Shown piece by piece: positions 52,173 to 60,650 of a stretch of DNA of 64,000 nucleotides. Numbering within the stretch: the first letter of the stretch is position 1; the number at the start of each line of letters is the position of its first letter. The notes below the pieces were generated by a model. That model was not told the DNA's origin and ran no database searches. It saw only the letters and a program-made list of their open reading frames with translations. Source of the DNA: Bacteroidales bacterium MB20-C3-3 (GTDB lineage Bacteria > Bacteroidota > Bacteroidia > Bacteroidales > UBA932); assembly GCA_035609245.1 (NCBI GenBank), contig CP141202.1, positions 1 through 64,000 on the forward strand, in the 5' to 3' direction. A program made the position numbers and the translations under genes.

Positions 52173-53135
52173 ATGATTTCATACAAAGAACTAGGCCTGG
52201 TAAACTCAAAAGAGCTTTTTGCCAAGGCAGTAAAGGGCGGATACGCTATTCCGGCTTTCAATTTTAACAACATGGAGCAGATGCAGGCAATTATCTCTGC
52301 CTGTGTTGAGACAAAATCGCCTGTTATTCTTCAGGTTTCAAGCGGTGCACGCAAATATGCAAATCAAACTTTGCTCAGATATATGGCTCAGGGTGCTGTA
52401 GAGTACGCAAAAGAGCTTGGACAAAATATTCCTATAGTTCTTCACCTTGACCACGGTGACAGCTTTGAGCTTTGCAAATCTTGTATTGATATGGGATTCT
52501 CATCAGTAATGATTGACGGATCTCACCACTCATTCGAAAAGAACATCGAGCTAACAAAGCAGGTTGTGGAGTACGCACATGCTCATGGTGTTACCGTTGA
52601 GGGGGAACTTGGAGTACTTGCCGGTGTGGAAGATGAAGTTTCTGCCGAACACCACACATATACTCAACCTGAAGAGGTAGAGGAGTTTGTAAAGAGAACA
52701 GGTGTTGATTCACTGGCAATCTCAATAGGTACTTCACATGGTGCTTTCAAATTCAAACCAGGACAAAAACCTGAAATCCGTCTTGACATTCTGAAAGAGA
52801 TTGAGCAGAGAATTCCCGGATTCCCTATCGTTCTTCACGGAGCATCAAGCGTTCCTCAGGATGTGGTTGCGGACATCAATAAATTTGGAGGCAAGCTGGA
52901 AGATTCTATCGGTATTCCTGAAGAGCAGCTAAGGATGGCAGCCGCTAGTGCAGTTTGCAAAATCAACATCGATTCAGATGGCCGTCTAGCAATGACAGCA
53001 GCAATCCGTAAAGTATTCGCTCAAAGCCCTGCCGAATTCGACCCGCGCAAATACCTCGGCCCGGCCCGCGACGCACTTAAAGAGCTCTACAAGCACAAGA
53101 TTCTTAATGTGTTAGGCTCAAACGACAAAATGTAA
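52173..53135 (+). CDS. fba: Class II fructose-bisphosphate aldolase
   Basis: 320 residues. Zinc- and substrate-binding segments VLHLDHGDSFE, GVTVEGELGVLAGVED and PIVLHGASSVPQD mark a class II aldolase, which splits fructose-1,6-bisphosphate into two triose phosphates in glycolysis. Length fits the Bacteroidetes type. A TATTTTTG element at 52086-52093 is a plausible promoter, and a strong terminator follows at 53169. Confidence 0.97.
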   Translation: MISYKELGLVNSKELFAKAVKGGYAIPAFNFNNMEQMQAIISACVETKSPVILQVSSGARKYANQTLLRYMAQGAVEYAKELGQNIPIVLHLDHGDSFELCKSCIDMGFSSVMIDGSHHSFEKNIELTKQVVEYAHAHGVTVEGELGVLAGVEDEVSAEHHTYTQPEEVEEFVKRTGVDSLAISIGTSHGAFKFKPGQKPEIRLDILKEIEQRIPGFPIVLHGASSVPQDVVADINKFGGKLEDSIGIPEEQLRMAAASAVCKINIDSDGRLAMTAAIRKVFAQSPAEFDPRKYLGPARDALKELYKHKILNVLGSNDKM

Positions 53136-53168
53136 CCTTGCCACAGTTTTTGGCAACTAATTGATAAT

Positions 53169-53197
53169 AAGGCCTCTGGATGGGGGCCTTTTTTTAT
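53169..53197 (+). terminator. Intrinsic terminator after fba
   Basis: AAGGCCTC pairs with GGGGCCTT across the loop TGGATG (8 pairs, one G-T), followed by seven T. It lies 33 bases after the fba stop. The T-tract runs into the stop of the convergent photolyase gene. Confidence 0.9.
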
Positions 53198-54615
53198 TGT
53201 CTGCTCGATAAATAAGCGGCAAGTGCCCGCTCCCGGGCAAATTTGTGTTCAACAATTGGTGAAATATAGGCCGATCCATCTGTGCCCATAGCCTCCGGAA
53301 CCCAGCGGCGGATATAGCTGCCTTGCGGGTCAAATTTTCTGGCCTGTTCTGATGGGTTGAAAATTCTGAAATATGGTGCTGCATCACAGCCTGTTCCGGC
53401 TGCCCACTGCCAGTTCCCAACATTTGATGATAGTTCGTAGTCATTGAGTTTTGCGGCAAAATAGCTCTCGCCAATCCGCCAGTCTGTCAGCAGGTGTTTT
53501 GTCAGGAAGCTGGCCACCACCATTCTAACCCGATTATGCATATGCCCTGTCTCGTTTAGCTCACGCATACCTGCATCCACAAGCGGATAGCCGGTCTCTC
53601 CACGCATCCAGGCCTCAATCTCCTGCTGGTCGTCTCTCCAGGGGATAAAATTGTACTGCTTTTTGAAAGGGGCCTCTTCAGAATATGGAAAGTGCTTGAT
53701 AATATGCATAAAAAATTCTCTCCATATAAGCTCACCAAGCCATGTGTCGTTTAATTTTGCCCCAATTGCCACCGCCTCCCTTATGCTTATTGTGCCGAAT
53801 CTCAGGTGTATCCCGATTTTTGTTGTTCCGGTATCTAATGCGGGTATGTCTCTGGTTTTGTGGTAGCTGGGAATTGTCTCTTTTATTTTCAGAAGTAACT
53901 GTTCCGGATTATCTTCAAATCCAAGGTTTTGTATGGTTTTAAAGCCGATTTGTTCAGGAGTGGGGGTTGAACCGAATAGTTTAAGGGTGGGGGAGTCGAG
54001 CAAGAGTTGGGCTTCTGAAGTTCCTCTTCCACTTATCTCCCCGCTCACTCTTTTGCTCACATTTCTACTTCCGTTTCCGCTTGCGCTTTCTCTACCCTCA
54101 TACGCCACCCGCCACCTCTTAGAATACGGTGTATAAATCGTATAGGGACTCCCGTCCGGTTTTCTGATTCTGGAATCGTCAGGAGAGAAGATCACCTGGT
54201 CTGTAAATTTAAAAACTTGAACACCTCTCTGTCTTAAAATCTCTTCAACCTCACTATCACGCTTTAAAGCAAATGTTTCGTAATCCTCATTAAAGAAGAG
54301 TGCCCCGGGCAAATAATCAATGCCATCCATAATACCCGCCTGCAAGCCTCCATCAAGTATCCACTTAAATGCATCTTTGGGTTTACAATAAAAACAGAGA
54401 ATCGGCCCCAACTCACTCTCAACCCTTCTCAAACTCCGGATAATAAATTCAACCCGCCTATCCTCACTGTTCGGCAACAACTCAAGGATTCCAGGGTCAA
54501 ACACAAAAACCGGAACTACGCTCAATCCGCTCGCCACAGCCGCCTCCAGCGCCTTATTGTCACTTGCCCTAAGATCCCTCCTCAGCCAAACCAGCGCAAC
54601 TTTTTCGTTATTCAT
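53194..54615 (-). CDS. phr: Deoxyribodipyrimidine photolyase
   Basis: 473 residues. The N-terminal antenna-cofactor domain begins VALVWLRRDLRASDNKAL. The FAD-binding C-terminal domain shows LGELIWREFFMHI, GYPLVDAGMRELNETGHMHN and WQWAAGTGCDAAPYFRIFNP. The enzyme uses light to split cyclobutane pyrimidine dimers. Length is normal for a class I CPD photolyase. A light-driven enzyme suggests that the organism is exposed to light at times. Confidence 0.95.
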   Translation of the reverse strand: MNNEKVALVWLRRDLRASDNKALEAAVASGLSVVPVFVFDPGILELLPNSEDRRVEFIIRSLRRVESELGPILCFYCKPKDAFKWILDGGLQAGIMDGIDYLPGALFFNEDYETFALKRDSEVEEILRQRGVQVFKFTDQVIFSPDDSRIRKPDGSPYTIYTPYSKRWRVAYEGRESASGNGSRNVSKRVSGEISGRGTSEAQLLLDSPTLKLFGSTPTPEQIGFKTIQNLGFEDNPEQLLLKIKETIPSYHKTRDIPALDTGTTKIGIHLRFGTISIREAVAIGAKLNDTWLGELIWREFFMHIIKHFPYSEEAPFKKQYNFIPWRDDQQEIEAWMRGETGYPLVDAGMRELNETGHMHNRVRMVVASFLTKHLLTDWRIGESYFAAKLNDYELSSNVGNWQWAAGTGCDAAPYFRIFNPSEQARKFDPQGSYIRRWVPEAMGTDGSAYISPIVEHKFARERALAAYLSSRQ

Positions 54616-54680
54616 ACTTTTCTGTAATTCTTATGTAAATCTAAGAAAATCGGTTGAATATTTACAGCAATCCTTACCAC

Positions 54681-54867
54681 TCACCCGCAGCCCCTCCGGA
54701 ACTTTTCCTCCTCATTCGCTTCGCTGCTTCCGGCGGAGGTTCCTTCGCTCAAAGACCTGCTCCTTATCCCTACCTGAATCACCCGCAGCCCCTCCGGAAC
54801 TTTTCCTCCTCGCTCACTTTGTTCGCTGTGGCGGAGGTTCCTTCGTGTCTCGGTTGATTCAGGTAGG
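54681..54867. repeat. Two direct copies of a 67-bp hairpin unit plus enclosing 13-bp stem
   Basis: 54681-54747 and 54779-54845 share TCACCCGCAGCCCCTCCGGA at the start and GGCGGAGGTTCCTTCG at the end. The middles differ (a Gly/Ala-codon-like GCTTCGCTGCTTC versus ACTTTGTTCGCTG). Each unit can fold, as CCTCCGGAAC/GGAACC-type arms face each other. CCCTACCTGAATC (54768-54780) and its inverted copy (54855-54867) enclose the second unit. Confidence 0.85.
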
Positions 54868-54971
54868 GGCATGGCAATCTTTTTAACATAGTTTACATTG
54901 CAGATCATCCGTAAAAAAGTGTTAATAAGAAGAATAACAGCGCTATACAGAGGTGCGGGTATGACGGATAA

Positions 54972-55000
54972 CCGGCCGTATAAACTGCGAAGCACCTTTT
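54972..55000 (-). repeat. 29-bp dispersed repeat, copy 2
   Basis: Perfect inverted copy of 46726-46754. Confidence 0.9.
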
Positions 55001-55020
55001 AAACTTGGCGGGAGGCGGTG

Positions 55021-55170
55021 AATTGCCAGAAGGCGGGCGAGGGTTTGACAGGGATATTTGTTTATCTAATAGGTTGTTAGGTGTTTAAGAATTGGTTTTT
55101 TAAAAACTTTTTCAAAAAGCAATTTGCAATTGCTAGATTTATAAGCACATATACGAATATCCCTGTCAAC
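55021..55170. repeat. Imperfect inverted repeat with about 90-bp loop
   Basis: The inner core TTGACAGGGATATTTGT (55045-55061) faces an inverted copy at about 55152-55168 with one mismatch. Outside it the arms continue as GGCGGGCG-rich imperfect complements. The overall design (20-40 bp arms, long AT-rich loop) is like the hairpin elements at 18.5 and 46.8 kb. Confidence 0.7.
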
Positions 55171-55260
55171 CTACCCGCCCGCCCGGCCTGAGTTGCCCAT
55201 TCGGCAGATGATTTTTGCGAAACCCGTGCGGTTCTAAGTCTCAGATTATAAATGTATAGA

Positions 55261-55295
55261 CAATCCACCTGTCAGGTCACCTGACAGGTGGATTG
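55261..55295. repeat. Perfect palindrome, 17-bp arms with one central base
   Basis: Arms 55261-55277 and 55279-55295 around a single C (CCACCTGTCAGGT-C-ACCTGACAGGTGG core). The same design as 50000-50036. Confidence 0.9.
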
Positions 55296-55416
55296 CTTAT
55301 GTTTAGGTAATCAGCGTGTTACAGCGGTGCGAGTATATATATAGATTACTTCTGGTCTTTGACATGGGAAACTTTAGGTCAACCCGCGGCTTCTGCTTGT
55401 TACAATGCCACGGGTT

Positions 55417-55520
55417 GCAATAAGCACTCCGCCCTGAGACCTGCAGGAGCCTCCGCCGCAGACTGCAGGGCAGCCGAGGAGGAAAAGCTCCTGCAGGTCT
55501 CAGGGTGGAGTGCTTATTGC
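55417..55520. repeat. 34-bp inverted repeat just after the Hdr-like operon
   Basis: Arms 55417-55450 and 55487-55520 match at 33 of 34 positions; the odd pair is G-T. The loop of 36 bases carries a smaller CTCC/GGAG stem. It begins 10 bases past the stop of the QmoC-like gene on the minus strand, so it could end or stabilise that transcript, though no T-tract follows. Confidence 0.85.
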
Positions 55521-55529
55521 TGCGCCTGG

Positions 55530-56579
55530 TTACTTGCTCTTCTGCAACTTGTCAAAGTACATCGCAAATGACCTGTAAAGGAAGTGGGTCCATTTACCGA
55601 ATGGTACTATGATTAGTGCCCACTGCGCCAGGATGGTGAAGTGGAAGAGGAAGAGCCAGAGGTTCCCGGCCAGGAGGTCAAGGTCTATGAAGAGTCTTAC
55701 TGCAAATGCTGTGATTCCCATAAGGAAGAGCCAGATAACGAAGAACCAGTCAGATGGCCGGGAGTGTTTTGCAACCTCCTGCTTCTGTTTGATTCGGCCC
55801 AGCACAAATATGAATGTCACTGCAAATACAATTGCACTTACCACATATCCCAGTATAACTACGAACATACTCTCTGTTGAGAACCAGTCAAGGAATACGG
55901 TTGTGAATAGGAGTGTCAGGTAGCCGATCACAAGGATAAGGTGGGCGAACCATCTTGCCTGGTTGTCGTCGCAACCTAAAGCCCTCTTTTGTGTGAACAT
56001 GTGGATAAAGAGCTCGCTCATGGATGAGGCGTAAACCTTCACCGGGAGTTTGTAGCCCGGCTTTATCACTGTCAGATACCACATTCTGATGATGTTCGGA
56101 AGGAGGATAACTGCAAAGACTCCCATAATTGCAAACATCTCAAAGTAGTGGGCTGTGTGCATAATGCGCTCCATGTCAAAAGATTCATAAGCTGCATATC
56201 CAATCACTCCTGCAAATACCAGAACCATCGCAATAATCGTAACCAGCGATGATCTGTAGAATAGTCCGGACAACCCGGTCCAGTCATAACGGCCTGTGAG
56301 CCACCTTCTGAGGGACATCATCAGCTCGCCAGGGTTTGCTGTTTGCGGGCAGCTTGTTGAGCATTCGCCGCAATAGTAGCACAGCCATGGTTTAAGTGAA
56401 CTTTCAATCCCTTTCTGGTCTCCTGCAGCGCTGAGTCTCACCATTGAACGCGGGAACGAGTCCTCACTGTTTGTAAGCGAGCAGACAGCGGTACAGGTTC
56501 CGCAGTTGTAGCAGCGGTTGAACTCTGTAGCTCCGTATTTTTTTAGTTTTTTACCAAATTTTGTATCTAACCTGCTCAT
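55530..56579 (-). CDS. QmoC-like membrane Fe-S protein (HdrC fused to HdrE/NarI-like domain)
   Basis: 349 residues. The N-terminal part has two 4Fe-4S clusters, Cys 23/26/29/33 and Cys 67/70/73/77. The rest contains about six membrane segments of the nitrate-reductase-gamma/DUF3483 type. This fusion is that of QmoC, which passes electrons between membrane quinones and the HdrA-like QmoA/B in sulfate reducers. It is the last gene and overlaps the winged-helix gene by 4 bases (ATGA). The direction of electron flow here is unknown. Confidence 0.85.
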   Translation of the reverse strand: MSRLDTKFGKKLKKYGATEFNRCYNCGTCTAVCSLTNSEDSFPRSMVRLSAAGDQKGIESSLKPWLCYYCGECSTSCPQTANPGELMMSLRRWLTGRYDWTGLSGLFYRSSLVTIIAMVLVFAGVIGYAAYESFDMERIMHTAHYFEMFAIMGVFAVILLPNIIRMWYLTVIKPGYKLPVKVYASSMSELFIHMFTQKRALGCDDNQARWFAHLILVIGYLTLLFTTVFLDWFSTESMFVVILGYVVSAIVFAVTFIFVLGRIKQKQEVAKHSRPSDWFFVIWLFLMGITAFAVRLFIDLDLLAGNLWLFLFHFTILAQWALIIVPFGKWTHFLYRSFAMYFDKLQKSK

Positions 56580-56857
56580 TTTGTTTTCAGTTTATAGGTG
56601 AAGTACTCATCCATGTCGTCCACTTTACCTGTTGCAACAAAACCAAACTTAGCCAGTGACATTGTTATGTAGAGTGTCTTTGCCCTGTCCATTCCGGTTG
56701 CTTTGCTCAGTTGTGCAATGGTCTGCTCGCCCTCTTTAAGGGCCTCAAGGATGCTCTTTTTATCTTTGTTGAACTGTTTGAGATTATCCTTTACCTCGTC
56801 TGACACCTTGTGCGTTTCACGAAGGATTTTTACTGTCATACTTTTTTCTGTAGCCAT
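56576..56857 (-). CDS. Small winged-helix protein inside the Hdr/Qmo-like operon
   Basis: 93 residues. Residues about 30-90 (KKSILEALKEGEQTIAQLSKATGMDRAKTLY, then GFVATGKVDDMDEYFTYKL) look like a winged helix-turn-helix. No Cys or His cluster is present. It lies 12 bases after the larger HdrA-like gene and overlaps the QmoC-like start, so it is made with the complex. It could be a regulator of the operon or a small structural subunit; position favours a close tie to the complex. Confidence 0.7.
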   Translation of the reverse strand: MATEKSMTVKILRETHKVSDEVKDNLKQFNKDKKSILEALKEGEQTIAQLSKATGMDRAKTLYITMSLAKFGFVATGKVDDMDEYFTYKLKTK

Positions 56858-56869
56858 AATTTCTCCTTG

Positions 56870-58606
56870 TTATTGTGCCAAAACATCTATCATACTCTCC
56901 ATCTCTTTGTTTGTGAAAGAGATCAGCTCTATTGAGTCACTTGGACAAACCGGCAGGCACATTCCGCAACCTTTACAGTTGCTCTTGTTTATTGCCGCCA
57001 CAGATTTGCCGTTGTGGTCAATCATACTCACCGCGCTAAAAGGACATACATCCGAACAGGCTGTACACCAGTTGCAGGTTTCGTTGTCAACATAGGCCAC
57101 TATCGGCTCAAGCTCCAGTTCTCCCAGACTCACGAATGAGTGGGATTTTGCGGCTGCGGATAGTGCCGAATTCACCGACTCGGCCACATTTTTAGGTCCC
57201 TGGCAGGTTCCTGCTATTGTGATTCCGTCGATTACGGTCTCTACCGGTCTGAGTTTAGGGTGTATCTCGTTAAAGAACTTGTCGCGACCTTTAGGTAGTT
57301 TCAGAAGGTTTCCAAGAGCAGTATCTGAATCAGGAACCATTCCGGTTACAAGAACCAGAAGATCTGCAGCAACCTCGGATTCGCTCTTGTCAGAGAGAAT
57401 ATCAATTGCCTTAACAAGTACCTTTCCGTTCTCCTCTGTAACCACTGGCGGCTTTTTGTCAGGGAACTGGATATAGACATCGCCCTTATCGTTTGACTCT
57501 TTGTATATAAGCTCCTGTTTTCCGTAGGTTCTCACACCTCTTGTAAAGTGGAAGTTGTCCACATGAGGGAACTTCTCTCTTACATCAAGGGATGACTGTA
57601 TAGCGGCAGTACAGCAGTAGCGTGAGCAGTATTTATTCTCACCCTTAACTTGTCTGCTTCCTACGCAGTATATGTATGCAATTGACTGAACCTCTCTGTT
57701 GTTGTAATAGAGGTGCATTGTTCCGTCTGCATCGGCTTTACCACCCTCAGAAATCAACTTTTTAAAATCCGGCAGGGTAATGACATTTTTAATATTGCCG
57801 TAGCCGAATTCGCCTTCTGCAGGGGTGTATGAGTTGAAGCCTGTTGCAACAAGGATTGAACCCGCCACAAACTGCTTTACCACCTCGCCCTGGGATCCTT
57901 TAATGGTCACATCCACCTTAAAATCTCCGATGTTTCCGCCAGTAGAGGTAACCTCGGCATTTGTAAGGAGGGTGATATTTGGCTCTGCTGCAATCTCTTT
58001 CTCAAGTCTTGCCAGCAGCTCCCTGCCATCGGTCCCCTCTGGGCTTATCCTCTCTAAGGCCGATAGGTGTCCGCCTACTCTTGCCTCTCTTTCGATAAGA
58101 TATACCTCGTCTTTCATTCTTGCCAGAGATATTGCAGCCTTCATTCCGGCAACGCCTGCTCCAATTACGGCAACAGATCTCTTTGACTCAATTATAATTG
58201 GTTCAAGGGATTCGGCCAGACGGGCCTTTGCAATTGCTGCCTTAACAAGGTTGATAGCCTTCTCGGTAGCTCCCACTTTGTTGTCTGAATGGGCCCATGA
58301 GCCCTGCTCCCTTATATTTGCATGGACATAGTTGTATTTGTTCAAACCTGCTCTTTCACTAACGCCTCTGAAGGTTGTAAGGTGTAGTTTTGGTGAACAG
58401 CTTGCCACAACTATTCCGCTTAGGTCGTTCTCTTTGATGTCCTGCTCCATATCCTTCTGATTGGTATCACCGCAGGCAAACATGGTGGTCTTGGCCAGTA
58501 CCAGACAATCCTCGTCCTTAACAGCCTCCCTCACCTTCTCAATGTCTACATAGTCAGAGATGTTACCTCCGCACGCGCATATGTATACTCCTAATTTCTT
58601 TTTCAT
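56870..58606 (-). CDS. HdrA-like flavoprotein (QmoB/HdrA type)
   Basis: 578 residues. The N-terminal HdrA domain carries GVYICACGGNISDYVD. The FAD-binding Rossmann motif is VIGAGVAGMKAAISLARM. A Cys motif (YCSRYCCTAAIQ) is typical of HdrA. Two C-terminal 4Fe-4S clusters follow (CNWCTACSDVCPF and CKGCGMCLPVCP). HdrA proteins can split or combine electron pairs on FAD (electron bifurcation). The start at 58606 fits the family; an ATG at 58657 would overlap the preceding HdrA-like gene. It follows that gene by 11 bases. Confidence 0.9.
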   Translation of the reverse strand: MKKKLGVYICACGGNISDYVDIEKVREAVKDEDCLVLAKTTMFACGDTNQKDMEQDIKENDLSGIVVASCSPKLHLTTFRGVSERAGLNKYNYVHANIREQGSWAHSDNKVGATEKAINLVKAAIAKARLAESLEPIIIESKRSVAVIGAGVAGMKAAISLARMKDEVYLIEREARVGGHLSALERISPEGTDGRELLARLEKEIAAEPNITLLTNAEVTSTGGNIGDFKVDVTIKGSQGEVVKQFVAGSILVATGFNSYTPAEGEFGYGNIKNVITLPDFKKLISEGGKADADGTMHLYYNNREVQSIAYIYCVGSRQVKGENKYCSRYCCTAAIQSSLDVREKFPHVDNFHFTRGVRTYGKQELIYKESNDKGDVYIQFPDKKPPVVTEENGKVLVKAIDILSDKSESEVAADLLVLVTGMVPDSDTALGNLLKLPKGRDKFFNEIHPKLRPVETVIDGITIAGTCQGPKNVAESVNSALSAAAKSHSFVSLGELELEPIVAYVDNETCNWCTACSDVCPFSAVSMIDHNGKSVAAINKSNCKGCGMCLPVCPSDSIELISFTNKEMESMIDVLAQ

Positions 58607-58617
58607 CTCTTTCAGGT

Positions 58618-59913
58618 TTAACTGTTTAGGTAACTGATTGCCTCGGTGGATGCGCATCCTGCAGAGAGGATGGAGTCCGGGATATCTTTTGGTCCGGTGG
58701 CTGCTCCTGCAACAAATACCCCCTCAATGGTGGTTTTTGCAGGGCTTAGCAGAGGGTCACTCTGTTTAACATATTTAAGGTTATCAAGTTCCAGCTTCTG
58801 GGTCTTGAATAGTGACTGAGGCTCCTCGTTTGGTTTTGCACCTACTGAAAGAACCACAAAATCGTGCTCCGCCTCTTTTAGCTTACCTGTTGATACATCT
58901 TCGTATCTGAGTACAAGATTACCGTTCTCCTTTTCCGATATTTTGCCGATTTTTCCCTTTACCAGCCTTACACCCATAGCAACCGCCTGCTCGTAGAACT
59001 CATCGTATCCTTTGCCGAATGCGCGGATGTCTATGTAGTAGATAGTGATGTCTGCCATCGGCAATGCACCCATAAGAAGTTGTGCCTGCTTTATGGAGTA
59101 CATACAGCATATCTGAGAGCAGATTGGGTTCCCCATTGAGTCGTCTCTTGATCCGGCGCAGAGTACATAGGCGATTTTGTCCGGAACCTTACCGTCGCTC
59201 GGCCTTAATATTGTATGGAATGGCCTTGTGGGTGCAAGAAGTCTCTCCATCTGCATTGATGTGATAACATTCTTTCCCTCCTGGTAGCTGTATCTTTTTA
59301 CGGTTGAAGGGTCAAATAATTCAAAGCCTGTTGCAACTATGGCTGTCTTTACGCTTACCTCATAGTGTTTAGGTTTCATTGTGAAGTCAATGCAACCCGG
59401 AGGGCACACCTTTTCGCAGGCGCCGCAAAGTGTACAGTTGTCAATATCTATTGCTGCAACCTTTGGGCTGCAGATGCTGAATGGTATATAGGCAGCCTTA
59501 CGACCCACGAGTCCGTACTGGAACTGGTCCTTTACAATAACCGGGCAGGCCTCTTCGCAAAGCTGGCAAGCTGTGCAATCCTCTTCAACAACATAACGCG
59601 GTCTTCTTGTTACCTTTGCTACAAAGTTTTGCTCTCCAAGTTTTTCGATTGACTCTATATCGCTTTCAGTAAATATCTTAATGTTCGGGTGTCTGGAAAT
59701 TTCAGACACTTTGGGTGTGGTTATGCAGGCCGAGCAGTCCAGGGTTGGGAATACCTTGCTGAGCATAATCATCTTTCCCCCTACGGAGAGGCTCTTCTCC
59801 ACCACCAATACCTTATAGCCGTTGTTGGCAAGGTTCAGGGCAGCTTCACCTCCTGCAATTCCTCCGCCTATGACAAGTGCGTCATAGGTAAGTTTAATTC
59901 GTTCTGTCTGCAT
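58618..59913 (-). CDS. HdrA-like flavoprotein (QmoA type)
   Basis: 431 residues, close to QmoA (about 410). The FAD motif is VIGGGIAGGEAALNLANNGY. A CSACITTPK segment follows, then two 4Fe-4S clusters (CTACQLCEEACP and CTLCGACEKVCPPGC), CSQICCMYSIKQAQ, and the C-terminal FAD motif GVFVAGAATGPKDIPDS. It probably forms a heteromeric flavin/Fe-S core with the second HdrA-like protein. It is separated by 2 bases from the MvhD-like gene. Confidence 0.9.
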   Translation of the reverse strand: MQTERIKLTYDALVIGGGIAGGEAALNLANNGYKVLVVEKSLSVGGKMIMLSKVFPTLDCSACITTPKVSEISRHPNIKIFTESDIESIEKLGEQNFVAKVTRRPRYVVEEDCTACQLCEEACPVIVKDQFQYGLVGRKAAYIPFSICSPKVAAIDIDNCTLCGACEKVCPPGCIDFTMKPKHYEVSVKTAIVATGFELFDPSTVKRYSYQEGKNVITSMQMERLLAPTRPFHTILRPSDGKVPDKIAYVLCAGSRDDSMGNPICSQICCMYSIKQAQLLMGALPMADITIYYIDIRAFGKGYDEFYEQAVAMGVRLVKGKIGKISEKENGNLVLRYEDVSTGKLKEAEHDFVVLSVGAKPNEEPQSLFKTQKLELDNLKYVKQSDPLLSPAKTTIEGVFVAGAATGPKDIPDSILSAGCASTEAISYLNS

Positions 59914-59915
59914 AA

Positions 59916-60314
59916 TTACTGGATTTCCTGTTTTAATAATATTTCGTTAAAGCTCTTAACCTGCTTAACGAATGATTCGCTGCACACCGAACAGATGGCA
60001 GCCATTCTCAGGCGTGATGGCTCAATATTCTGGGCCTTCATCATTTCGTGGACCCTCTCTACAAGATGACCCGTCTTCTCTGTGCAGCTCTCGCCATATG
60101 AGCAGTCGCTTCCGTCTGCAGCAATGAATACTCCGTCAAACCCCTTTTCAAAGGCGCGAAGAATCCATCTCGGCTTAATTCCGCTTGAACACCTTACCGG
60201 AATTGTGAATACCTCCGGCGGATAGTGTAATTTGAGAAGACCCGCCATGTCAATGGCGGGGTCGGATATTTTTTCTGTTGAGAAGACCAGGATTTTTGCA
60301 TTCCTTTTGCTCAT
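59916..60314 (-). CDS. MvhD/FlpD-like hydrogenase Fe-S subunit
   Basis: 132 residues. The family pattern is visible: IPVRCSSGIKPRWILRAFEKG, the Cys-rich GSDCSYGESC and the later AAICSVCSESF. MvhD-type proteins hold a 2Fe-2S cluster and link an electron donor or acceptor to HdrA. In QmoB this domain is fused to the C-terminus; here it is a separate gene immediately before the HdrA-like gene. Confidence 0.88.
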   Translation of the reverse strand: MSKRNAKILVFSTEKISDPAIDMAGLLKLHYPPEVFTIPVRCSSGIKPRWILRAFEKGFDGVFIAADGSDCSYGESCTEKTGHLVERVHEMMKAQNIEPSRLRMAAICSVCSESFVKQVKSFNEILLKQEIQ

Positions 60315-60325
60315 CTCAACTATTT

Positions 60326-60586
60326 TTAGATTTCGTTCTTACGCATGTAAATTTTGAAGTAACCATTCTCCTCAACGGTTCCCAGGTAGTCGTGTCCCTG
60401 TTTTGAACACCATTTAGGTATATCTACCTTTGTTCCTTCGTCGGCAGAGAGAATCTCCATAATTTCGCCCTCCTCTATTGTTCCAATGGCTTTTTTTGCC
60501 TCGAGCAGTGGTCCGGGACATGCTGTTCCTCTTGCGTCAACACTCTTATCTACGTTTAGTGCTTTTAGTTCCTCTTGTGTCATCAT
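60326..60586 (-). CDS. TusA-family sulfur carrier
   Basis: 86 residues. The active CPxP motif is in DARGTACPGPLLEAKKAI, with Cys23 as the persulfide carrier. TusA proteins hand sulfane sulfur between enzymes in tRNA thiolation, molybdenum-cofactor or dissimilatory sulfur pathways. The company of DsrE2 and Hdr-like genes favours sulfur delivery to, or from, the Hdr-like complex. The gap to the MvhD-like gene is 11 bases. Confidence 0.92.
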   Translation of the reverse strand: MMTQEELKALNVDKSVDARGTACPGPLLEAKKAIGTIEEGEIMEILSADEGTKVDIPKWCSKQGHDYLGTVEENGYFKIYMRKNEI

Positions 60587-60650
60587 AATTCAATTGTTTT
60601 TATTGTTAATGAAATTTTTTGTTTAATTGTTTGCAATCTGTTTTTGATTG

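Larger units (their letters stand above)
54616..55529. other. 0.9-kb gap without genes, filled with repeats and palindromes
   Basis: Between the photolyase start and the end of the Hdr-like operon no coding frame is convincing. The gap holds a direct 67-bp duplication, the second copy of the 29-bp dispersed repeat and three further large inverted repeats, listed separately. Confidence 0.7.

Noticed and set aside
54557-54886. Coding frames over the 54.6-54.9 kb repeats
   Set aside because: The frames simply follow the direct repeats and have no start context or protein similarity.
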